Positions 44,943-55,472 are shown, counted from the stretch's first letter. The stretch: 64,000 nucleotides of DNA from Sphingorhabdus sp. EL138 (GCF_945890115.1 NZ_CAMDCK010000004.1:62001-126000), one strand, 5' to 3'. Program-made: numbers and translations. The notes: generated from the letters alone by a model not told the origin.

Positions 44943-45530
44943 ATGGTGTTTAGCCCGATTGCCCATGGCGAACTTGGCGCCATTATTACATCGTTGGAAA
45001 TGACGAGCCGTCCGCCGTTGCGGGCGCTACCAGCGTCAGAGCTGCGGTTGGAACGATGGCAAGCGCCAAAGGCAGATACGTATCGCACGCTGTATCGCCG
45101 CATTGGGGAACCTTGGCTGTGGTTCTCTCGGCTTGCGCTGAATGACACCGACCTGTTGCACATCATCCATGACCCTGCAGTGCGTATCTGGGCCGTTCTG
45201 GACCGACGCGGCATTGAGGTCGGAATATTGGAGCTTGATTTCCGGCAGGCCGGACAATGCGAGATTGCCTTTTTCGGCCTTGTGCCAGAACTGACTGGCA
45301 AGGGTCATGGCAAATGGTTGATGGCGATGGCGCTACAGATGGGCTGGGCGGAGGCCGGCGTTCAGCGGGTGTGGGTGCACACCTGTACGCTTGATGGTCC
45401 CCATGCGCTGGCCTTTTATCAAAGGTCCGGCTTCACCGCTTATCAACGGCAGTTGGAAACCTTCCCCGACCCACGCCTTAATGGCCTCATACCGCGCGAC
45501 GCTGCGCCACATATCCCGCTTATAGATTAG
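44943..45530 (+). CDS. GNAT family N-acetyltransferase
   Basis: A 195-residue GNAT protein. The acetyl-CoA binding strand-loop-helix reads FFGLVPELTGKGHGKWLMAMAL (V-P-x-x-x-G-K-G-x-G), and VWVHTCTLDGPHALAFYQRSGF is the usual C-terminal motif B. The acceptor is unknown. It begins 6 bases after hemF and is convergent with a membrane-protein gene, whose end it overlaps by 11 bases. Confidence 0.88.
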   Translation: MVFSPIAHGELGAIITSLEMTSRPPLRALPASELRLERWQAPKADTYRTLYRRIGEPWLWFSRLALNDTDLLHIIHDPAVRIWAVLDRRGIEVGILELDFRQAGQCEIAFFGLVPELTGKGHGKWLMAMALQMGWAEAGVQRVWVHTCTLDGPHALAFYQRSGFTAYQRQLETFPDPRLNGLIPRDAAPHIPLID

Positions 45531-46263
45531 GTGTCTGCGCGGAAAGCTGTCGGTTGACGGCGACCAGCATCAATATGAAAGCTACGGCCTCCAAAGTGAC
45601 AAATAGCGCCTTGACGGCGGACTCGACAATCGGGACACCATCTTCGCCAGCGATGGACTGGAAAATGGCGACGATTGCGGCATCGGCCAAACCTGCGAAA
45701 ATGCGCAATATAACGGCAACGAAGAGCATCAAAAACAGGATCGACCAACCGCAATTACTTGTAACGCGCCACGTCCGGATGACGGAACGGTTGACACCAT
45801 CGCCGGAGTCCTGCGCGAAGACGGCGGGCAATATTGCAAAACGACCAGAAAGATAAAGACCCGGTATTATCAGCAGAAAAAATCCAGCCAAGGTAGCCCA
45901 GCCAACGAGCAAGCTGGCCACCAAATAGGGGACGAATAATGCCGCTGCGATTTTAAGGGCATCCCCCACTTTTTCCAACTGACGCCCCGACATCAGCACG
46001 TACAAAGAGATGCTGCCATAGGTGGTTACCAACATCATCGGCAAAAGGACGCGCCAGTTGGCTTCGAAATAGCGGCTGATTTCCAACATGGCTTGATTTC
46101 TATTGTCCAGATTTTCAACAATAAGCGGCGGCACGAGAAAGGCCGAAATCCATGCCGACATAAAAATGAAGAAGCCTGCGATTGCGGCAATCGCCTCTTT
46201 ATGCACCGCAAGCAAAGCCCGCGCGTCAATCCAGACAGCGCGATAATCAAGCTTCTTTGGCAT
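45520..46263 (-). CDS. Multi-pass membrane protein of unknown function
   Basis: A 247-residue protein with about six membrane segments, among them AIAAIAGFFIFMSAWISAFLV, LFVPYLVASLLVGWATLAGFFLLIIPGLYLSGRFA and ILFLMLFVAVILRIFAGLADAA. The internal P-G-LYLSGR-A and the pattern of paired helices resemble the YciC/glycerophosphodiester-phosphodiesterase membrane-domain group, but this is a loose likeness. Divergent from lipB. Confidence 0.7.
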   Translation of the reverse strand: MPKKLDYRAVWIDARALLAVHKEAIAAIAGFFIFMSAWISAFLVPPLIVENLDNRNQAMLEISRYFEANWRVLLPMMLVTTYGSISLYVLMSGRQLEKVGDALKIAAALFVPYLVASLLVGWATLAGFFLLIIPGLYLSGRFAILPAVFAQDSGDGVNRSVIRTWRVTSNCGWSILFLMLFVAVILRIFAGLADAAIVAIFQSIAGEDGVPIVESAVKALFVTLEAVAFILMLVAVNRQLSAQTPNL

Positions 46264-46342
46264 AATTTCTCCTTAGCTATGCGCCGCGTAGAGGCAGACA
46301 TATGCGGTGGCAAGCCGCTTGCACCATGCTAAGGGGTATATC

Positions 46343-47020
46343 ATGATTGTGGATCACAATATCGACTGGGACATATCAACGGGCCTGACTCCCTATCCAG
46401 ACGCACTAAAGCGTATGGAATCGTTACAGGGGGCCATCCGTGATGACAACGCAAGAGAGCTTATCTGGCTGCTGGAACACCCGCCCTTATATACCAGCGG
46501 TACCAGTGCGGACCCCGCAGAACTGCTCAGCCAGCAATTCCCAGTCTATGACACCGGACGCGGCGGGCGATACACCTATCATGGACCGGGGCAGCGTGTT
46601 GGCTATGTCTTATTGGACCTTGCCCGCCACGGAAAGGATGTGCGCTGCTACGTCCATGCGTTGGAAGGTTGGGTGATACATGCGCTTAGCCATTTTGGCA
46701 TCAAAGCCCGCCGTGCCGAAGGGCGCATTGGTATTTGGTGTGACACGCCGGACGGCCAAGAAGCAAAGATTGGCGCGATTGGGGTACGTATTCGCAAATG
46801 GGTCACGATGCATGGCTTTGCCGTCAATATTTCCCCTGATCTCAGCCATTTTTCCGGCATCGTGCCCTGCGGGATATCGGAATATCCGGTGACCAGCCTC
46901 GCCGCGTTAGGCATCAGCGCTACCCTATCAGATTTTGACGCCGCTTTATTGTCCACTCTCCCCGATTTTCTCAATAGTCTTGCGAAAGCGGATGAAAATT
47001 GTACGGTCGCGCCGAGTTAG
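46343..47020 (+). CDS. lipB: Octanoyl (lipoyl) transferase
   Basis: Transfers octanoate from acyl carrier protein to lipoate-dependent enzymes. The 225 residues contain [46 protein letters not shown], the catalytic lysine in [10 protein letters not shown] and the catalytic cysteine in [23 protein letters not shown] lies before the ATG at 46343; an in-frame GTG at 46307 would add 12 unneeded residues. Followed after 15 bases by a lipoprotein gene. Confidence 0.96.
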   Translation: MIVDHNIDWDISTGLTPYPDALKRMESLQGAIRDDNARELIWLLEHPPLYTSGTSADPAELLSQQFPVYDTGRGGRYTYHGPGQRVGYVLLDLARHGKDVRCYVHALEGWVIHALSHFGIKARRAEGRIGIWCDTPDGQEAKIGAIGVRIRKWVTMHGFAVNISPDLSHFSGIVPCGISEYPVTSLAALGISATLSDFDAALLSTLPDFLNSLAKADENCTVAPS

Positions 47021-47035
47021 ACCGACGAGGATATT

Positions 47036-47323
47036 ATGCGCTTTTGCAACTTCACGCCTGCCCTTGCCATGATGCTGCTGCTGCTGTCCGCATGCGGCGG
47101 TTCTCAGGAGGATAATCAGGCCACCGAAACGCGCATGGATAATCTCGACAGTTTAGAAGGCACGATCAGCGACGACATGATCAACACAGATGAAGCCGTT
47201 GACGATGTACCCGTTCAGCCTGACGCCGTTGTTTCGGCACCCGTCGCGAGCGAAGATGCTGCCCGAGCCAAAACCGATACAGTAGACACGGCAAAAGTCG
47301 AAATATCCGGCGAGGCAAAGTGA
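47036..47323 (+). CDS. Small acidic lipoprotein, function unknown
   Basis: A 95-residue lipoprotein: signal peptide LAMMLLLLSAC with lipobox LSAC (Cys20), then a strongly acidic, low-complexity mature part of about 75 residues with many Asp, Glu, Val and Ala residues and no obvious fold. GAGGAT precedes the ATG. It is between lipB and an oxidoreductase gene, whose GTG overlaps its stop. I recognise no family. Confidence 0.7.
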   Translation: MRFCNFTPALAMMLLLLSACGGSQEDNQATETRMDNLDSLEGTISDDMINTDEAVDDVPVQPDAVVSAPVASEDAARAKTDTVDTAKVEISGEAK

Positions 47324-48612
47324 GACTAAGCAAAACGCTGAAGCTGCCTTGCGGGGCCGTACTGAACAATCGCATCGCAAAGGCCGCGATGACAGAGGGA
47401 CTTGCCGACCCATTGGGTCGTCCAACGCCTGAATTGCAGAACCTATATGGCATTTGGTCGGATGGCGGCGCTGGCCTGCATATTTCGGGCAATATCCACA
47501 TTGATGCGGACCATCTCGAACGCCCTGGCAATGTCTTTTTTGAAGGACATCCTGACACCGAGATGATGACGGCCCTCCAATTCTGGACAAAGGCGGCGAC
47601 CCGCAACGGCAATCATTTCTGGGCGCAGATTAGCCATGCCGGACGGCAAACGATGCGCGCGATCAACCCGCGTCCCAAGGCACCTTCTGCGGTCAAGCTG
47701 CGGTTACCCGGTGGACAATTCGGGACGCCTATCGCCTTAACCGAGGACGAAATTCTGAACCTCATAGGCCGCTTTGGGCAGGCCGCGTTACATTGCAAAA
47801 ATGGCGGATTTACAGGCGTTCAGATCCATGCCGCGCATGGTTATCTGATTTCGCAATTTTTAAGCCCACGGTCGAACCAACGCACCGACCGTTGGGGCGG
47901 AAGCCTTGTGAACCGCGCCCGTTTCCTGATGTTCACGATAAATACTGTACGCACCTTGGTCGGTCCTGAATTCCCCATTTCCGTCAAATTGAACAGCGCC
48001 GATTTCCAGCGCGGCGGCTTTGCCTTTGAGGACAGCCTGCAAGTGGCCCGATGGCTGCAGGATGCAGGTGTGGACCTCATCGAGATTTCGGGCGGCACTT
48101 ATGAGCAACCAAAGCTACTTGGCATTCAAGGTATGGAGGAGGAAGAGGCCCAGAATGTCGCCGACACCACGCTTTCACGGGAAGCTTATTTTGTTGACTT
48201 CGCCCAAGCGATGAAGGCCGAGTTAAAAATACCCTTGATGGTGACCGGCGGCTTCCGCAGCGCATCGGCAATAGAACAAGCGTTGCGCAACGGCGGTGCC
48301 GACGTCATCGGCCTTGCCAGGCCATTATGCGTCATGCCGGAAGCACCAAAGAGGCTGCTCGGTGGTATGGCGATATTGCCCAAGATCGAGAATCAATTGA
48401 AGCTGCTGCCTGAATGGCTGTCAAGCTTACGCAAGATCAAGATGGTGCGCAGTATGGAAGGATTTGCCACGCAATATTGGTTTTACAGCCAGATCTACGC
48501 CCTTGGCCGCACGGGCCGCACAGCACCAGATATGACGGTTTTTGCCGCATTGCGTGAAGTGGAAGCGTATCAGAAAAGCTGGTTAAAGGCGTCCCGCGCG
48601 GCGAGAGCTTAA
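47320..48612 (+). CDS. NADH:flavin oxidoreductase (Old Yellow Enzyme family)
   Basis: A 430-residue FMN-binding TIM barrel. The start [22 protein letters not shown], the substrate-site segment [39 protein letters not shown] and the FMN phosphate site [13 protein letters not shown] ... IGLARPL are typical. It has no C-terminal FeS/FAD domain, so it is not a full-length 2,4-dienoyl-CoA reductase. The substrate is an unknown electron-poor alkene. It starts with a GTG overlapping the lipoprotein stop, and is convergent with fdxA. Confidence 0.9.
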   Translation: MRLSKTLKLPCGAVLNNRIAKAAMTEGLADPLGRPTPELQNLYGIWSDGGAGLHISGNIHIDADHLERPGNVFFEGHPDTEMMTALQFWTKAATRNGNHFWAQISHAGRQTMRAINPRPKAPSAVKLRLPGGQFGTPIALTEDEILNLIGRFGQAALHCKNGGFTGVQIHAAHGYLISQFLSPRSNQRTDRWGGSLVNRARFLMFTINTVRTLVGPEFPISVKLNSADFQRGGFAFEDSLQVARWLQDAGVDLIEISGGTYEQPKLLGIQGMEEEEAQNVADTTLSREAYFVDFAQAMKAELKIPLMVTGGFRSASAIEQALRNGGADVIGLARPLCVMPEAPKRLLGGMAILPKIENQLKLLPEWLSSLRKIKMVRSMEGFATQYWFYSQIYALGRTGRTAPDMTVFAALREVEAYQKSWLKASRAARA

Positions 48613-48947
48613 TCGCCCTCGCCGGGGTCAGGGCTGAAATATTTGTCGAACTTATCTTCTACGCCCTTAAACTCATCTGCATCTGCTGGCGGTTCACGGC
48701 TTGATGTGATGTTTGGCCATTCCGCGCTATAGGTCGCGTTGAGTTCAAGCCATTGCTCGAGACCGCTTTCAGTGTCTGGCAAAATTGCTTCTGCAGGGCA
48801 TTCAGGCTCGCAAACGCCGCAGTCGATGCATTCATTGGGGTTGATGACGAGCATGTTGTCGCCTTCATAAAAGCAATCCACCGGACATACTTCAACGCAG
48901 TCCATATATTTGCAGCGGATGCAGGCATCGGTAACGACATAAGTCAC
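48609..48947 (-). CDS. fdxA: 7Fe ferredoxin FdxA
   Basis: A 112-residue ferredoxin with one [3Fe-4S] and one [4Fe-4S] cluster: the N-terminal [21 protein letters not shown] and the second [16 protein letters not shown]. The C-terminal extension of about 50 residues ([19 protein letters not shown]) is typical of the alphaproteobacterial FdxA group. Its redox partner is unknown; a ferredoxin-reductase gene lies at the upstream end of the same-strand cluster. Overlaps the oxidoreductase stop by 4 bases. Confidence 0.95.
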   Translation of the reverse strand: MTYVVTDACIRCKYMDCVEVCPVDCFYEGDNMLVINPNECIDCGVCEPECPAEAILPDTESGLEQWLELNATYSAEWPNITSSREPPADADEFKGVEDKFDKYFSPDPGEGD

Positions 48948-49052
48948 TTGCGGAAATCTCCCAAACGCGGCGGCGGAGTGGCCGCTTCACTATGCTGCCT
49001 ATTGCGAGGCGCGGGGAGAAGTCAACGGCGGAATGCAACTGCCTGCCAATTT

Positions 49053-49301
49053 TTAGTCTATGCGCTGATAGCAAAGCAATGCCTCACAGGCTGGGCCGCG
49101 CCGTAATGGCATCGACAGCAGCTTGAACGTTACAACGGCCTCACCAACGGGCAATGTGATGATATCGCCGATGGCAATGGGCTGGCTACCCTTTTCCACC
49201 CGGCGACCATTGACCCGGATGTGGCCGGTCTCCGCCCAATTTTGGGCAAGAGTCCGGCTCTTGGCAAGTCGCAGAAAGAACAGAAGTTTGTCGATCCGCA
49301 A
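49053..49301 (-). CDS. S4-domain RNA-binding protein (Hsp15-like)
   Basis: An 82-residue protein formed almost wholly by an S4 domain: MRIDKLLFFLRLAKSRTLAQ, GHIRVNGRRVEKGSQPIAIGD. Members such as Hsp15 recycle stalled 50S subunits. It begins 15 bases after the helicase stop and is followed by fdxA, an order often seen in alphaproteobacteria. Confidence 0.88.
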   Translation of the reverse strand: MRIDKLLFFLRLAKSRTLAQNWAETGHIRVNGRRVEKGSQPIAIGDIITLPVGEAVVTFKLLSMPLRRGPACEALLCYQRID

Positions 49302-49316
49302 CTTCGCACCGGCCGT

Positions 49317-52112
49317 TTAGAGTTTAAGCCCCTTAAGCGCCGCCAATTGTAACGCAAGGGATGATAAAGGAGCACTTTGCTTGGCAGCAACCGGTGCGCG
49401 CTCGGGTTTGGCTTGTGGCTTGCCTGTGGTCTGTGATTTTTGGTGTTGCGGCTTGGCGCGCGGCTGACGCTGTTCGGGCGGCCGTGGCTTTGGCAAGCCG
49501 ACCCAGCGCCAATGCGTCAGGGTGATGGCTTGTGGCTCAGCTGCTGGCGGCGCATCGGGCTCTTGGGTGCTCGCTTCAGGTTCGGCAGCAACCGTTGTTT
49601 CTGCGACCTCAGCTTCGGGGGTTGGAACGCCTTCCTCTGCCAATATTTCTACCGCCTCGGGAATAATGTCAGAGACTGCCTCAGTCTCAGCCTCAACAAG
49701 CTGCGGCTCTGGTGCCTTTTCCGCCGGACGGAAGCCTGCGTCGCGCATCAGGGCCTTCAACCCGTTCTCGCTAATCCCCAGCGACGTGGCGAAGGCCATG
49801 TCCATGCCAAATAAATTACCCCGTCCCCGTGCTTCATGCGCTTTTTTGATAACCCGCTCGGCGAGGTCAATGCGGACATATTCGTCGCCAATCCGCCGAT
49901 AACCAGCGTTGCGTGCTTCGGACGCACTGGCAAAATTCCACGCCTTCAAATGCACGGCGCTTTCGGGCGGGAGTTCTGGCATTGCGCGGTTATCGCGCGC
50001 CGCAAATAATGCTGCACGCCATTTGGCCGCCGCTGGTTTCAAGGCGGCATGGTGATATATATCGAGCGCACCAAAGACGATGCCACCCTTACGCGCAGCG
50101 CCACGGGCTTCCTTAGGTAATGCCGCAATTGCGTCGGCCAGATACTGTCGGCCCGCAATGCCACCCTCGTCTGCCAATCGCACCGCAAGCGCGCGGACAT
50201 TGCCGTCGACATCTACTTGTTGCGCGAGTTCCAACAGCCCAATTATGCCGCCCATGGATTTGGCCAATTGCGTTGCAATCCAGCTTTCGGCGCGCGTTGT
50301 GATTTCACGCAACGCGTCACCTTCCAGGCCGGAAACAGCCTTCACTGGGGTAAACGCAGGTTGCATCAACGTCCGCCCCTTAGTCAGCACACCCAGTATT
50401 TCGCCCTGCCAGAAAATGGCGGGCTTGCCTTCTCCATCCGCCGCGAGCGAGAATTCGCTGTCCTCTGCCATGCTTACGTCCTTTGCCTTTTGTCTCAAAT
50501 ATGCTGCCAAATGCCGTTCGGCGGCTGCCAATAAAAGCTTACGGTCACTTGCTTTGGCCGCCGGGTCAACCCGAAACGCAAAGCCCCGTAAAGTACCAAT
50601 GTCTTCTCCATCGACCAGAACATGTGTGTCAGCTTTAATCTCCACGGGCAACAACCCAACATCCGTCGCGTTTTTCCGCAACAGCATCGATGTGCGTTTA
50701 TCGACAAATCGCTGGCGCAATGCATCGTGCAACGCGTCCGATAATTTTTCCTCCAACGCGCGTGCGCGCTCTGCCATGGCGGGCGGATTGGTTAACCAAT
50801 CGCTGCGATGGGCAATATAAGTCCATGTCCGCACTGCCCCGATTCGCGCCGAGAGCGTATCGACATCGCCTTGAATATTGTCGAGCCGCGCGAGTTCGCT
50901 GGCATAGACGCCTTGCGGAATGACGCGGTCATTTTGCCCGAGATATTGCCACAGCGACGCGACGAAGCGGCTGTGATGTTCCTCGCCCATTTGGCGGAAG
51001 TCAGGCAGGCACGCGACTTCCCAAAGCCGCGCAACATCGACTTGATGGCGGATCAGAGCGTTCACATCGGGCATTTCGGCCAAACGCTTGAGCACCAGCA
51101 AATCTATAACCTTGGGCGCTGGCAATAGCCCTGGACGATTCGGCTTCTTCTCCAAATCCGCTATCAGCGTCGCAATATCGTTAAAGCGCGGCTTGGCCTC
51201 ACGCCAATACAAGCAGTACAGACGCGGGAAGCTGTGCCCTTCAATCGCCAACACTTCTTCGGGCGTGAATTCGCTGCCTTCGCCAGCCAACGTCCCGAAT
51301 GTTCCGTCGCGCTGATGGCGACCAGCGCGGCCCGCGATTTGCGCCATTTCGGCGACTGTCAGGCGTCGGCGGCGAGAGCCATCGAATTTGGACAGGCCGA
51401 CGAACGCGACATGCGCGACATCAAGGTTCAACCCCATGCCAATGGCGTCAGTAGCCACGAGATAATCCACCTCGCCCGATTGGAACATCGCGACTTGCGC
51501 ATTGCGCGTCCGCGGGGACAACGCCCCCATGACGACCGCAGCGCCACCGCGCATTCGGCGCAAAGTCTCCGCCACGGCATATACCTGCTCGATTGAAAAG
51601 GTGACGATCGCTGACCGTTTCGGCAAGCGCGACAGCTTCTTCGCGCCAGCATAGCTCAACGTCGAAAATCGCGGGCGGGAGATGATTTCAGCATCGGGCA
51701 GCAACGCGCGGATAATCGGGCGGAGACTTTCCGAGCCCAGGATCATCGTTTCCTCCCGCCCACGCGCATGCAATATTCGGTCGGTAAAAATATGCCCACG
51801 TTCGGGGTCGGCACCCAATTGCGCCTCGTCTATGGCGACGAAGGCAAACTCCTTCTGAATGGGCATGCTTTCAACAGTGCAGCAATACCAGCGGGCTTGC
51901 GGCGGTTCAATCCGCTCTTCACCCGTTATCAAAGCAACATTCTGTTCGCCCTTCATGGCGACAACGCGGTCGTAAATTTCCCGCGCCAGCAAGCGCAACG
52001 GAAACCCAATCATCCCACTGGAGTGCGCGCACATCCGTTCGACAGCAAGATGTGTCTTGCCAGTATTGGTTGGGCCTAAAATGGCCGTGAGGGCGGAACG
52101 CACTGGGGGCAA
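49317..52112 (-). CDS. SUV3-like RNA helicase with a long C-terminal tail
   Basis: A 931-residue superfamily 2 helicase related to mitochondrial SUV3. The Walker A motif is GPTNTGKT (13-20) and the Walker B is IDEAQLGADPERG (94-106). FPLRLLAREIYDR, LGSESLRPII, VVMGALSPRTRNAQVAMF, DYLVATDAIGMGLNLDV and AQIAGRAGRHQRDGTFG give motifs Ia to VI. Residues after about 780 are an Ala/Glu/Pro-rich tail ending in a basic stretch. The start is a TTG 8 bases after the ferredoxin-reductase stop. In mitochondria SUV3 works with a nuclease; no nuclease is adjacent. Confidence 0.9.
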   Translation of the reverse strand: MPPVRSALTAILGPTNTGKTHLAVERMCAHSSGMIGFPLRLLAREIYDRVVAMKGEQNVALITGEERIEPPQARWYCCTVESMPIQKEFAFVAIDEAQLGADPERGHIFTDRILHARGREETMILGSESLRPIIRALLPDAEIISRPRFSTLSYAGAKKLSRLPKRSAIVTFSIEQVYAVAETLRRMRGGAAVVMGALSPRTRNAQVAMFQSGEVDYLVATDAIGMGLNLDVAHVAFVGLSKFDGSRRRRLTVAEMAQIAGRAGRHQRDGTFGTLAGEGSEFTPEEVLAIEGHSFPRLYCLYWREAKPRFNDIATLIADLEKKPNRPGLLPAPKVIDLLVLKRLAEMPDVNALIRHQVDVARLWEVACLPDFRQMGEEHHSRFVASLWQYLGQNDRVIPQGVYASELARLDNIQGDVDTLSARIGAVRTWTYIAHRSDWLTNPPAMAERARALEEKLSDALHDALRQRFVDKRTSMLLRKNATDVGLLPVEIKADTHVLVDGEDIGTLRGFAFRVDPAAKASDRKLLLAAAERHLAAYLRQKAKDVSMAEDSEFSLAADGEGKPAIFWQGEILGVLTKGRTLMQPAFTPVKAVSGLEGDALREITTRAESWIATQLAKSMGGIIGLLELAQQVDVDGNVRALAVRLADEGGIAGRQYLADAIAALPKEARGAARKGGIVFGALDIYHHAALKPAAAKWRAALFAARDNRAMPELPPESAVHLKAWNFASASEARNAGYRRIGDEYVRIDLAERVIKKAHEARGRGNLFGMDMAFATSLGISENGLKALMRDAGFRPAEKAPEPQLVEAETEAVSDIIPEAVEILAEEGVPTPEAEVAETTVAAEPEASTQEPDAPPAAEPQAITLTHWRWVGLPKPRPPEQRQPRAKPQHQKSQTTGKPQAKPERAPVAAKQSAPLSSLALQLAALKGLKL

Positions 52113-52120
52113 AATTTACA

Positions 52121-53356
52121 TCAGTTGGCCATCAACGCTGCAGCGAGTTCCTTCAATGGCACGTTGGTATCGGCTAATTGTTCAACCCTGGGCGACAGGC
52201 CTTCGGTCACGAACAGGCGGCCCTGGACATAATCCTTGGTCGCGTTGACACAGTCGAGCGCGATGACTTTATTGGCCTTTAGATAGACCACAGAGAAGCT
52301 GCGCGTATCTGGGTCGCCGCGCAACACCATGGAATCATACCCCGCGCTGATGCCCACTGTTTGAAGGCGCAAATCATATTGGTTGGACCAAAACCATGGC
52401 ACCGAGTGATAGGGCGTCAGTTCATTGGTCAGGCTTTTGGCAACGGCGTTCGCCATATCATTGGCGTTCTGGACCGATTCAACGCGCATGACGTTGCCGC
52501 CTGCAAAATCATTGGCATGAGCCGCGCAGTCGCCAATGGCATAGATATCCGGCAAGGACGTCCGGCAATAAGCATCAACATCAACCCCCGCCCCGCCAGC
52601 CGCGCCCGCCGTCAGCAAAGGCGCAACAGCGGGGATGATGCCAATGCCGACAATGACCATGTGGGCGGGGATCACTTCACCATCAGCCAAGCGCACACCC
52701 GTGACAAAATCGTTGCCCTCTATGCCACTGATTTCAACGCCCAAGCGCACGTCCACGCCATGCGCGCGATGCTCAGCCTCGTAAAAACGCGATAATGGTT
52801 CGCCTGCAACCCGCGCCAAAACGCGGTCCATCGCCTCCAGCACAGTGACTTTCTTGCCGATTTTCCGGAGTACGGCCGCCGCCTCAAGCCCAATATAGCC
52901 GCCGCCCACAATCGCGATGTCAGCGACATTATCGAGACCGTCAAGCATGCGGTCCACATCAGCGCGCGAGCGTACAACGTGCATCCCGGGCAGATTGCCC
53001 CCCTCAACAGGCAATGATCGCGGACTGCCGCCTGTTGCCCAAATCATCTTGCCATAAGAAATGTCCGCCCCATCAGACAGTGTCACCTTATGGGCAGATG
53101 GATCGACAGCGTCCACGCGCATGCCTAACATCATATCGACGCCGCGTTCCGCCCAGAAAGCCGCCGGGCGGATCATGATACGTTCAAACGCTTTATCGCC
53201 CGCGAAATAATCTTTCGACAAAGGCGGGCGTTCATAGGGATATTCAGGCTCAGCGTTTACCACGCCAATGCTGCTCTCATATTTGGCCTGCCGTAACGCA
53301 ATCGCGGCCTGCGCGCCGCCATGGCCGCCGCCGACAATAAGAATATCATAATGCAT
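52121..53356 (-). CDS. NAD(P)/FAD-dependent ferredoxin reductase (rhodocoxin/putidaredoxin reductase-like)
   Basis: A 411-residue flavoprotein. The FAD motif GGGHGGAQ is at 9-16, followed by [13 protein letters not shown]; the NADH motif is [17 protein letters not shown], and the second FAD motif [12 protein letters not shown]. The C-terminal domain [15 protein letters not shown] is that of ferredoxin reductases that feed cytochrome P450 or dioxygenase systems, for example rhodocoxin reductase. No P450 lies in the window. It heads the cluster with the helicase, S4 protein and FdxA. Confidence 0.9.
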   Translation of the reverse strand: MHYDILIVGGGHGGAQAAIALRQAKYESSIGVVNAEPEYPYERPPLSKDYFAGDKAFERIMIRPAAFWAERGVDMMLGMRVDAVDPSAHKVTLSDGADISYGKMIWATGGSPRSLPVEGGNLPGMHVVRSRADVDRMLDGLDNVADIAIVGGGYIGLEAAAVLRKIGKKVTVLEAMDRVLARVAGEPLSRFYEAEHRAHGVDVRLGVEISGIEGNDFVTGVRLADGEVIPAHMVIVGIGIIPAVAPLLTAGAAGGAGVDVDAYCRTSLPDIYAIGDCAAHANDFAGGNVMRVESVQNANDMANAVAKSLTNELTPYHSVPWFWSNQYDLRLQTVGISAGYDSMVLRGDPDTRSFSVVYLKANKVIALDCVNATKDYVQGRLFVTEGLSPRVEQLADTNVPLKELAAALMAN

Positions 53357-53465
53357 TAGTGAAGATTCGCCTGCTTAAAAAACATCGGAACAGCGGTAAG
53401 CAAAAGGTCGCCCACTGGCTAGTCCTATGCTTGCAGCATATGTAATTAACTGGCAGAGTAAGGTC

Positions 53466-54632
53466 ATGACAAGCATGACATTGGACTTTGCCCTTGGCGA
53501 TAATGCCGACATGATCCGCGAAACGACGCAACGTTTTGCAACGGATAAAATCGCGCCGCTCGCGGCCAAAATCGATGCGAATGACTGGTTCCCCAGGGAT
53601 GAGCTGTGGCGCGCCATGGGCGAACTCGGCCTGCATGGAATAACCGTTGATGCAGCCGATGGCGGCCTTGGCCTTGGCTATTTGGAACATGTTGTCGCGG
53701 TCGAAGAAGTCAGCCGCGCCTCTGCCTCCATCGGCCTTTCCTACGGCGCGCATTCCAACCTGTGCGTCAACCAAATTGCGCGCTGGGCCTCGCCGGAGCA
53801 AAAGGCGAAATATCTGCCTAAGCTGATTTCGGGCGAACATGTTGGCAGCCTTGCCATGTCCGAAGCGGGCGCAGGTTCAGATGTTGTGTCCATGAAGCTG
53901 AAGGCAGAAGCGGTTCAAGGCGGCTATATTCTGAACGGCACCAAATACTGGATCACCAACGCGCCTTATGCCGACACTTTGGTAGTCTATGCCAAGACCG
54001 CGCCAGAGGCTGCATCGCGCGGCATCACCGCGTTTCTGATTGAAAAAGGCATGGAGGGTTTTTCCATTGGCCAGAAAATCGACAAGGTCGGGATGCGCGG
54101 TTCGCCAACGGCGGAACTGGTGTTCAACGATTGCTTCGTATCCGATGAACAGATGATGGGCCCGCTGCATGGCGGCGTTGGCGTATTGATGTCCGGGCTG
54201 GATTACGAACGCGTTGTGCTTGCCGGACTTCAACTTGGCGTGATGCAGGCTTGCTTGGATGTGGTCCTGCCTTATGTGCGCGAACGCAAGCAATTCGGTA
54301 AACCCATTGGCAGTTTCCAGCTGATGCAGGCGAAAGTCGCCGACATGTATGTCGCGCTCAATTCCGCCCGCAGCTATGTCTACAATGTAGCGCGGGCATG
54401 TGACGCTGGGCAGACCACGCGCTTTGATGCGGCAGGCGCAATCCTGCTCGCCAGCGAAAGCGCGGTGAAGGTCGCTGGGGAAGCCATTCAGGCCCTTGGC
54501 GGCGCTGGCTATACCAAGGATTGGCCCGTCGAGCGCTATTGGCGCGATGCCAAATTGCTCGACATTGGTGCGGGCACAAATGAGATTCGGCGGATGCTGA
54601 TTGGCCGGGAGCTGATCGGAGCGGCTGGATGA
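53466..54632 (+). CDS. liuA: Isovaleryl-CoA dehydrogenase
   Basis: Acyl-CoA dehydrogenase of leucine breakdown. The 388 residues match isovaleryl-CoA dehydrogenase closely in SASIGLSYGAHSNLCVNQI, MSEAGAGSDVVSMKLKA and GMRGSPTAELVFNDC. The catalytic Glu248 lies in LMSGLDYERVVLAG, its usual position for this branch rather than the C-terminal site. The ATG at 53466 is preceded by AAGG. The other liu genes are not in the window. Divergent from the ferredoxin-reductase gene. Confidence 0.93.
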   Translation: MTSMTLDFALGDNADMIRETTQRFATDKIAPLAAKIDANDWFPRDELWRAMGELGLHGITVDAADGGLGLGYLEHVVAVEEVSRASASIGLSYGAHSNLCVNQIARWASPEQKAKYLPKLISGEHVGSLAMSEAGAGSDVVSMKLKAEAVQGGYILNGTKYWITNAPYADTLVVYAKTAPEAASRGITAFLIEKGMEGFSIGQKIDKVGMRGSPTAELVFNDCFVSDEQMMGPLHGGVGVLMSGLDYERVVLAGLQLGVMQACLDVVLPYVRERKQFGKPIGSFQLMQAKVADMYVALNSARSYVYNVARACDAGQTTRFDAAGAILLASESAVKVAGEAIQALGGAGYTKDWPVERYWRDAKLLDIGAGTNEIRRMLIGRELIGAAG

Positions 54633-54654
54633 GCGCGTTGGTCGACAGCCTTTT

Positions 54655-55392
54655 ATGACGGCACGTCCTGTCTTGGGTGTTATCGCCTGCAACCGCATGG
54701 TCGGCAGCGAAGTCGCCCAGGCCGTCATGAACCGCTATATCCGCGCGGCCATGGCCTATGCCGATGTTGCAGCGTTGATCATTCCTTCCCTGCCCGACCT
54801 GATGACCGCCGCAGATGTCGCACCGCGGATAGACGGCATATTGCTGACGGGTAGCCCATCGAACGTCGCAACGCGGCTTTATGGCGAAGATGGCGGCGAC
54901 GGACCCTATGATGACGGTCGCGATGAGATTGCCATGTCGATGGTCGACCGCATGATAGATGCGCAAAAACCGGTGTTCGGCATTTGCCGGGGTTTTCAGG
55001 AAATCAACGTCGCTTTGGGTGGAAGCTTACGCCGCGACACCAGCATTAATGATACGCTGATTCGCCACCATGCGCCGGATGATGTCGCCTTTGACGCAAT
55101 GTTCGATCATCGCCATGCGGTCGATCTTGCCGATGGCGGCGTTTTGGCCAAGGCTTATGGCAAAAGCCTGCTGGACGTGAACTCGGTTCATTATCAAGGG
55201 ATTGGTCGCTTGGCAGATGGTCTGCATATCGAAGCAAGCGCGCCCGATGGTTTGGTGGAGGCCTATAGCGCACGGCCCAACGGCGCGCCCTTGCTGGCGG
55301 TGCAATGGCACCCCGAATGGAACACAGAAAATGACCCAGATTCGCAAATCTATTTCCACCTTTTGGGAAAAGCGTTAAGAGGTGAATTGTGA
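54655..55392 (+). CDS. puuD: Gamma-glutamyl-GABA hydrolase-type class I amidotransferase
   Basis: A 245-residue peptidase C26 protein. The triad is Cys111 (FGICRGFQEIN), His219 and Glu221 (VQWHPEW). LLTGSPSNVATRLY is the oxyanion-side segment, and DVNSVHYQGI matches PuuD-like enzymes. PuuD frees GABA from gamma-glutamyl-GABA, the last step of gamma-glutamylated putrescine breakdown. It is just upstream of spuC. No gene for PuuA or PuuB is present, so the substrate may differ. Confidence 0.85.
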   Translation: MTARPVLGVIACNRMVGSEVAQAVMNRYIRAAMAYADVAALIIPSLPDLMTAADVAPRIDGILLTGSPSNVATRLYGEDGGDGPYDDGRDEIAMSMVDRMIDAQKPVFGICRGFQEINVALGGSLRRDTSINDTLIRHHAPDDVAFDAMFDHRHAVDLADGGVLAKAYGKSLLDVNSVHYQGIGRLADGLHIEASAPDGLVEAYSARPNGAPLLAVQWHPEWNTENDPDSQIYFHLLGKALRGEL

Positions 55393-55472
55393 ACAACAAA
55401 GTGACCCGATATAATCGCTATCAAGCGCGGATAGGCTTTTCACCCTGAATACAGATTTGGGCGCTGCCTATC

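Noticed and set aside
44091-44966. A 291-codon minus-strand open frame
   Set aside because: Antisense to hemF, which has clear family motifs.
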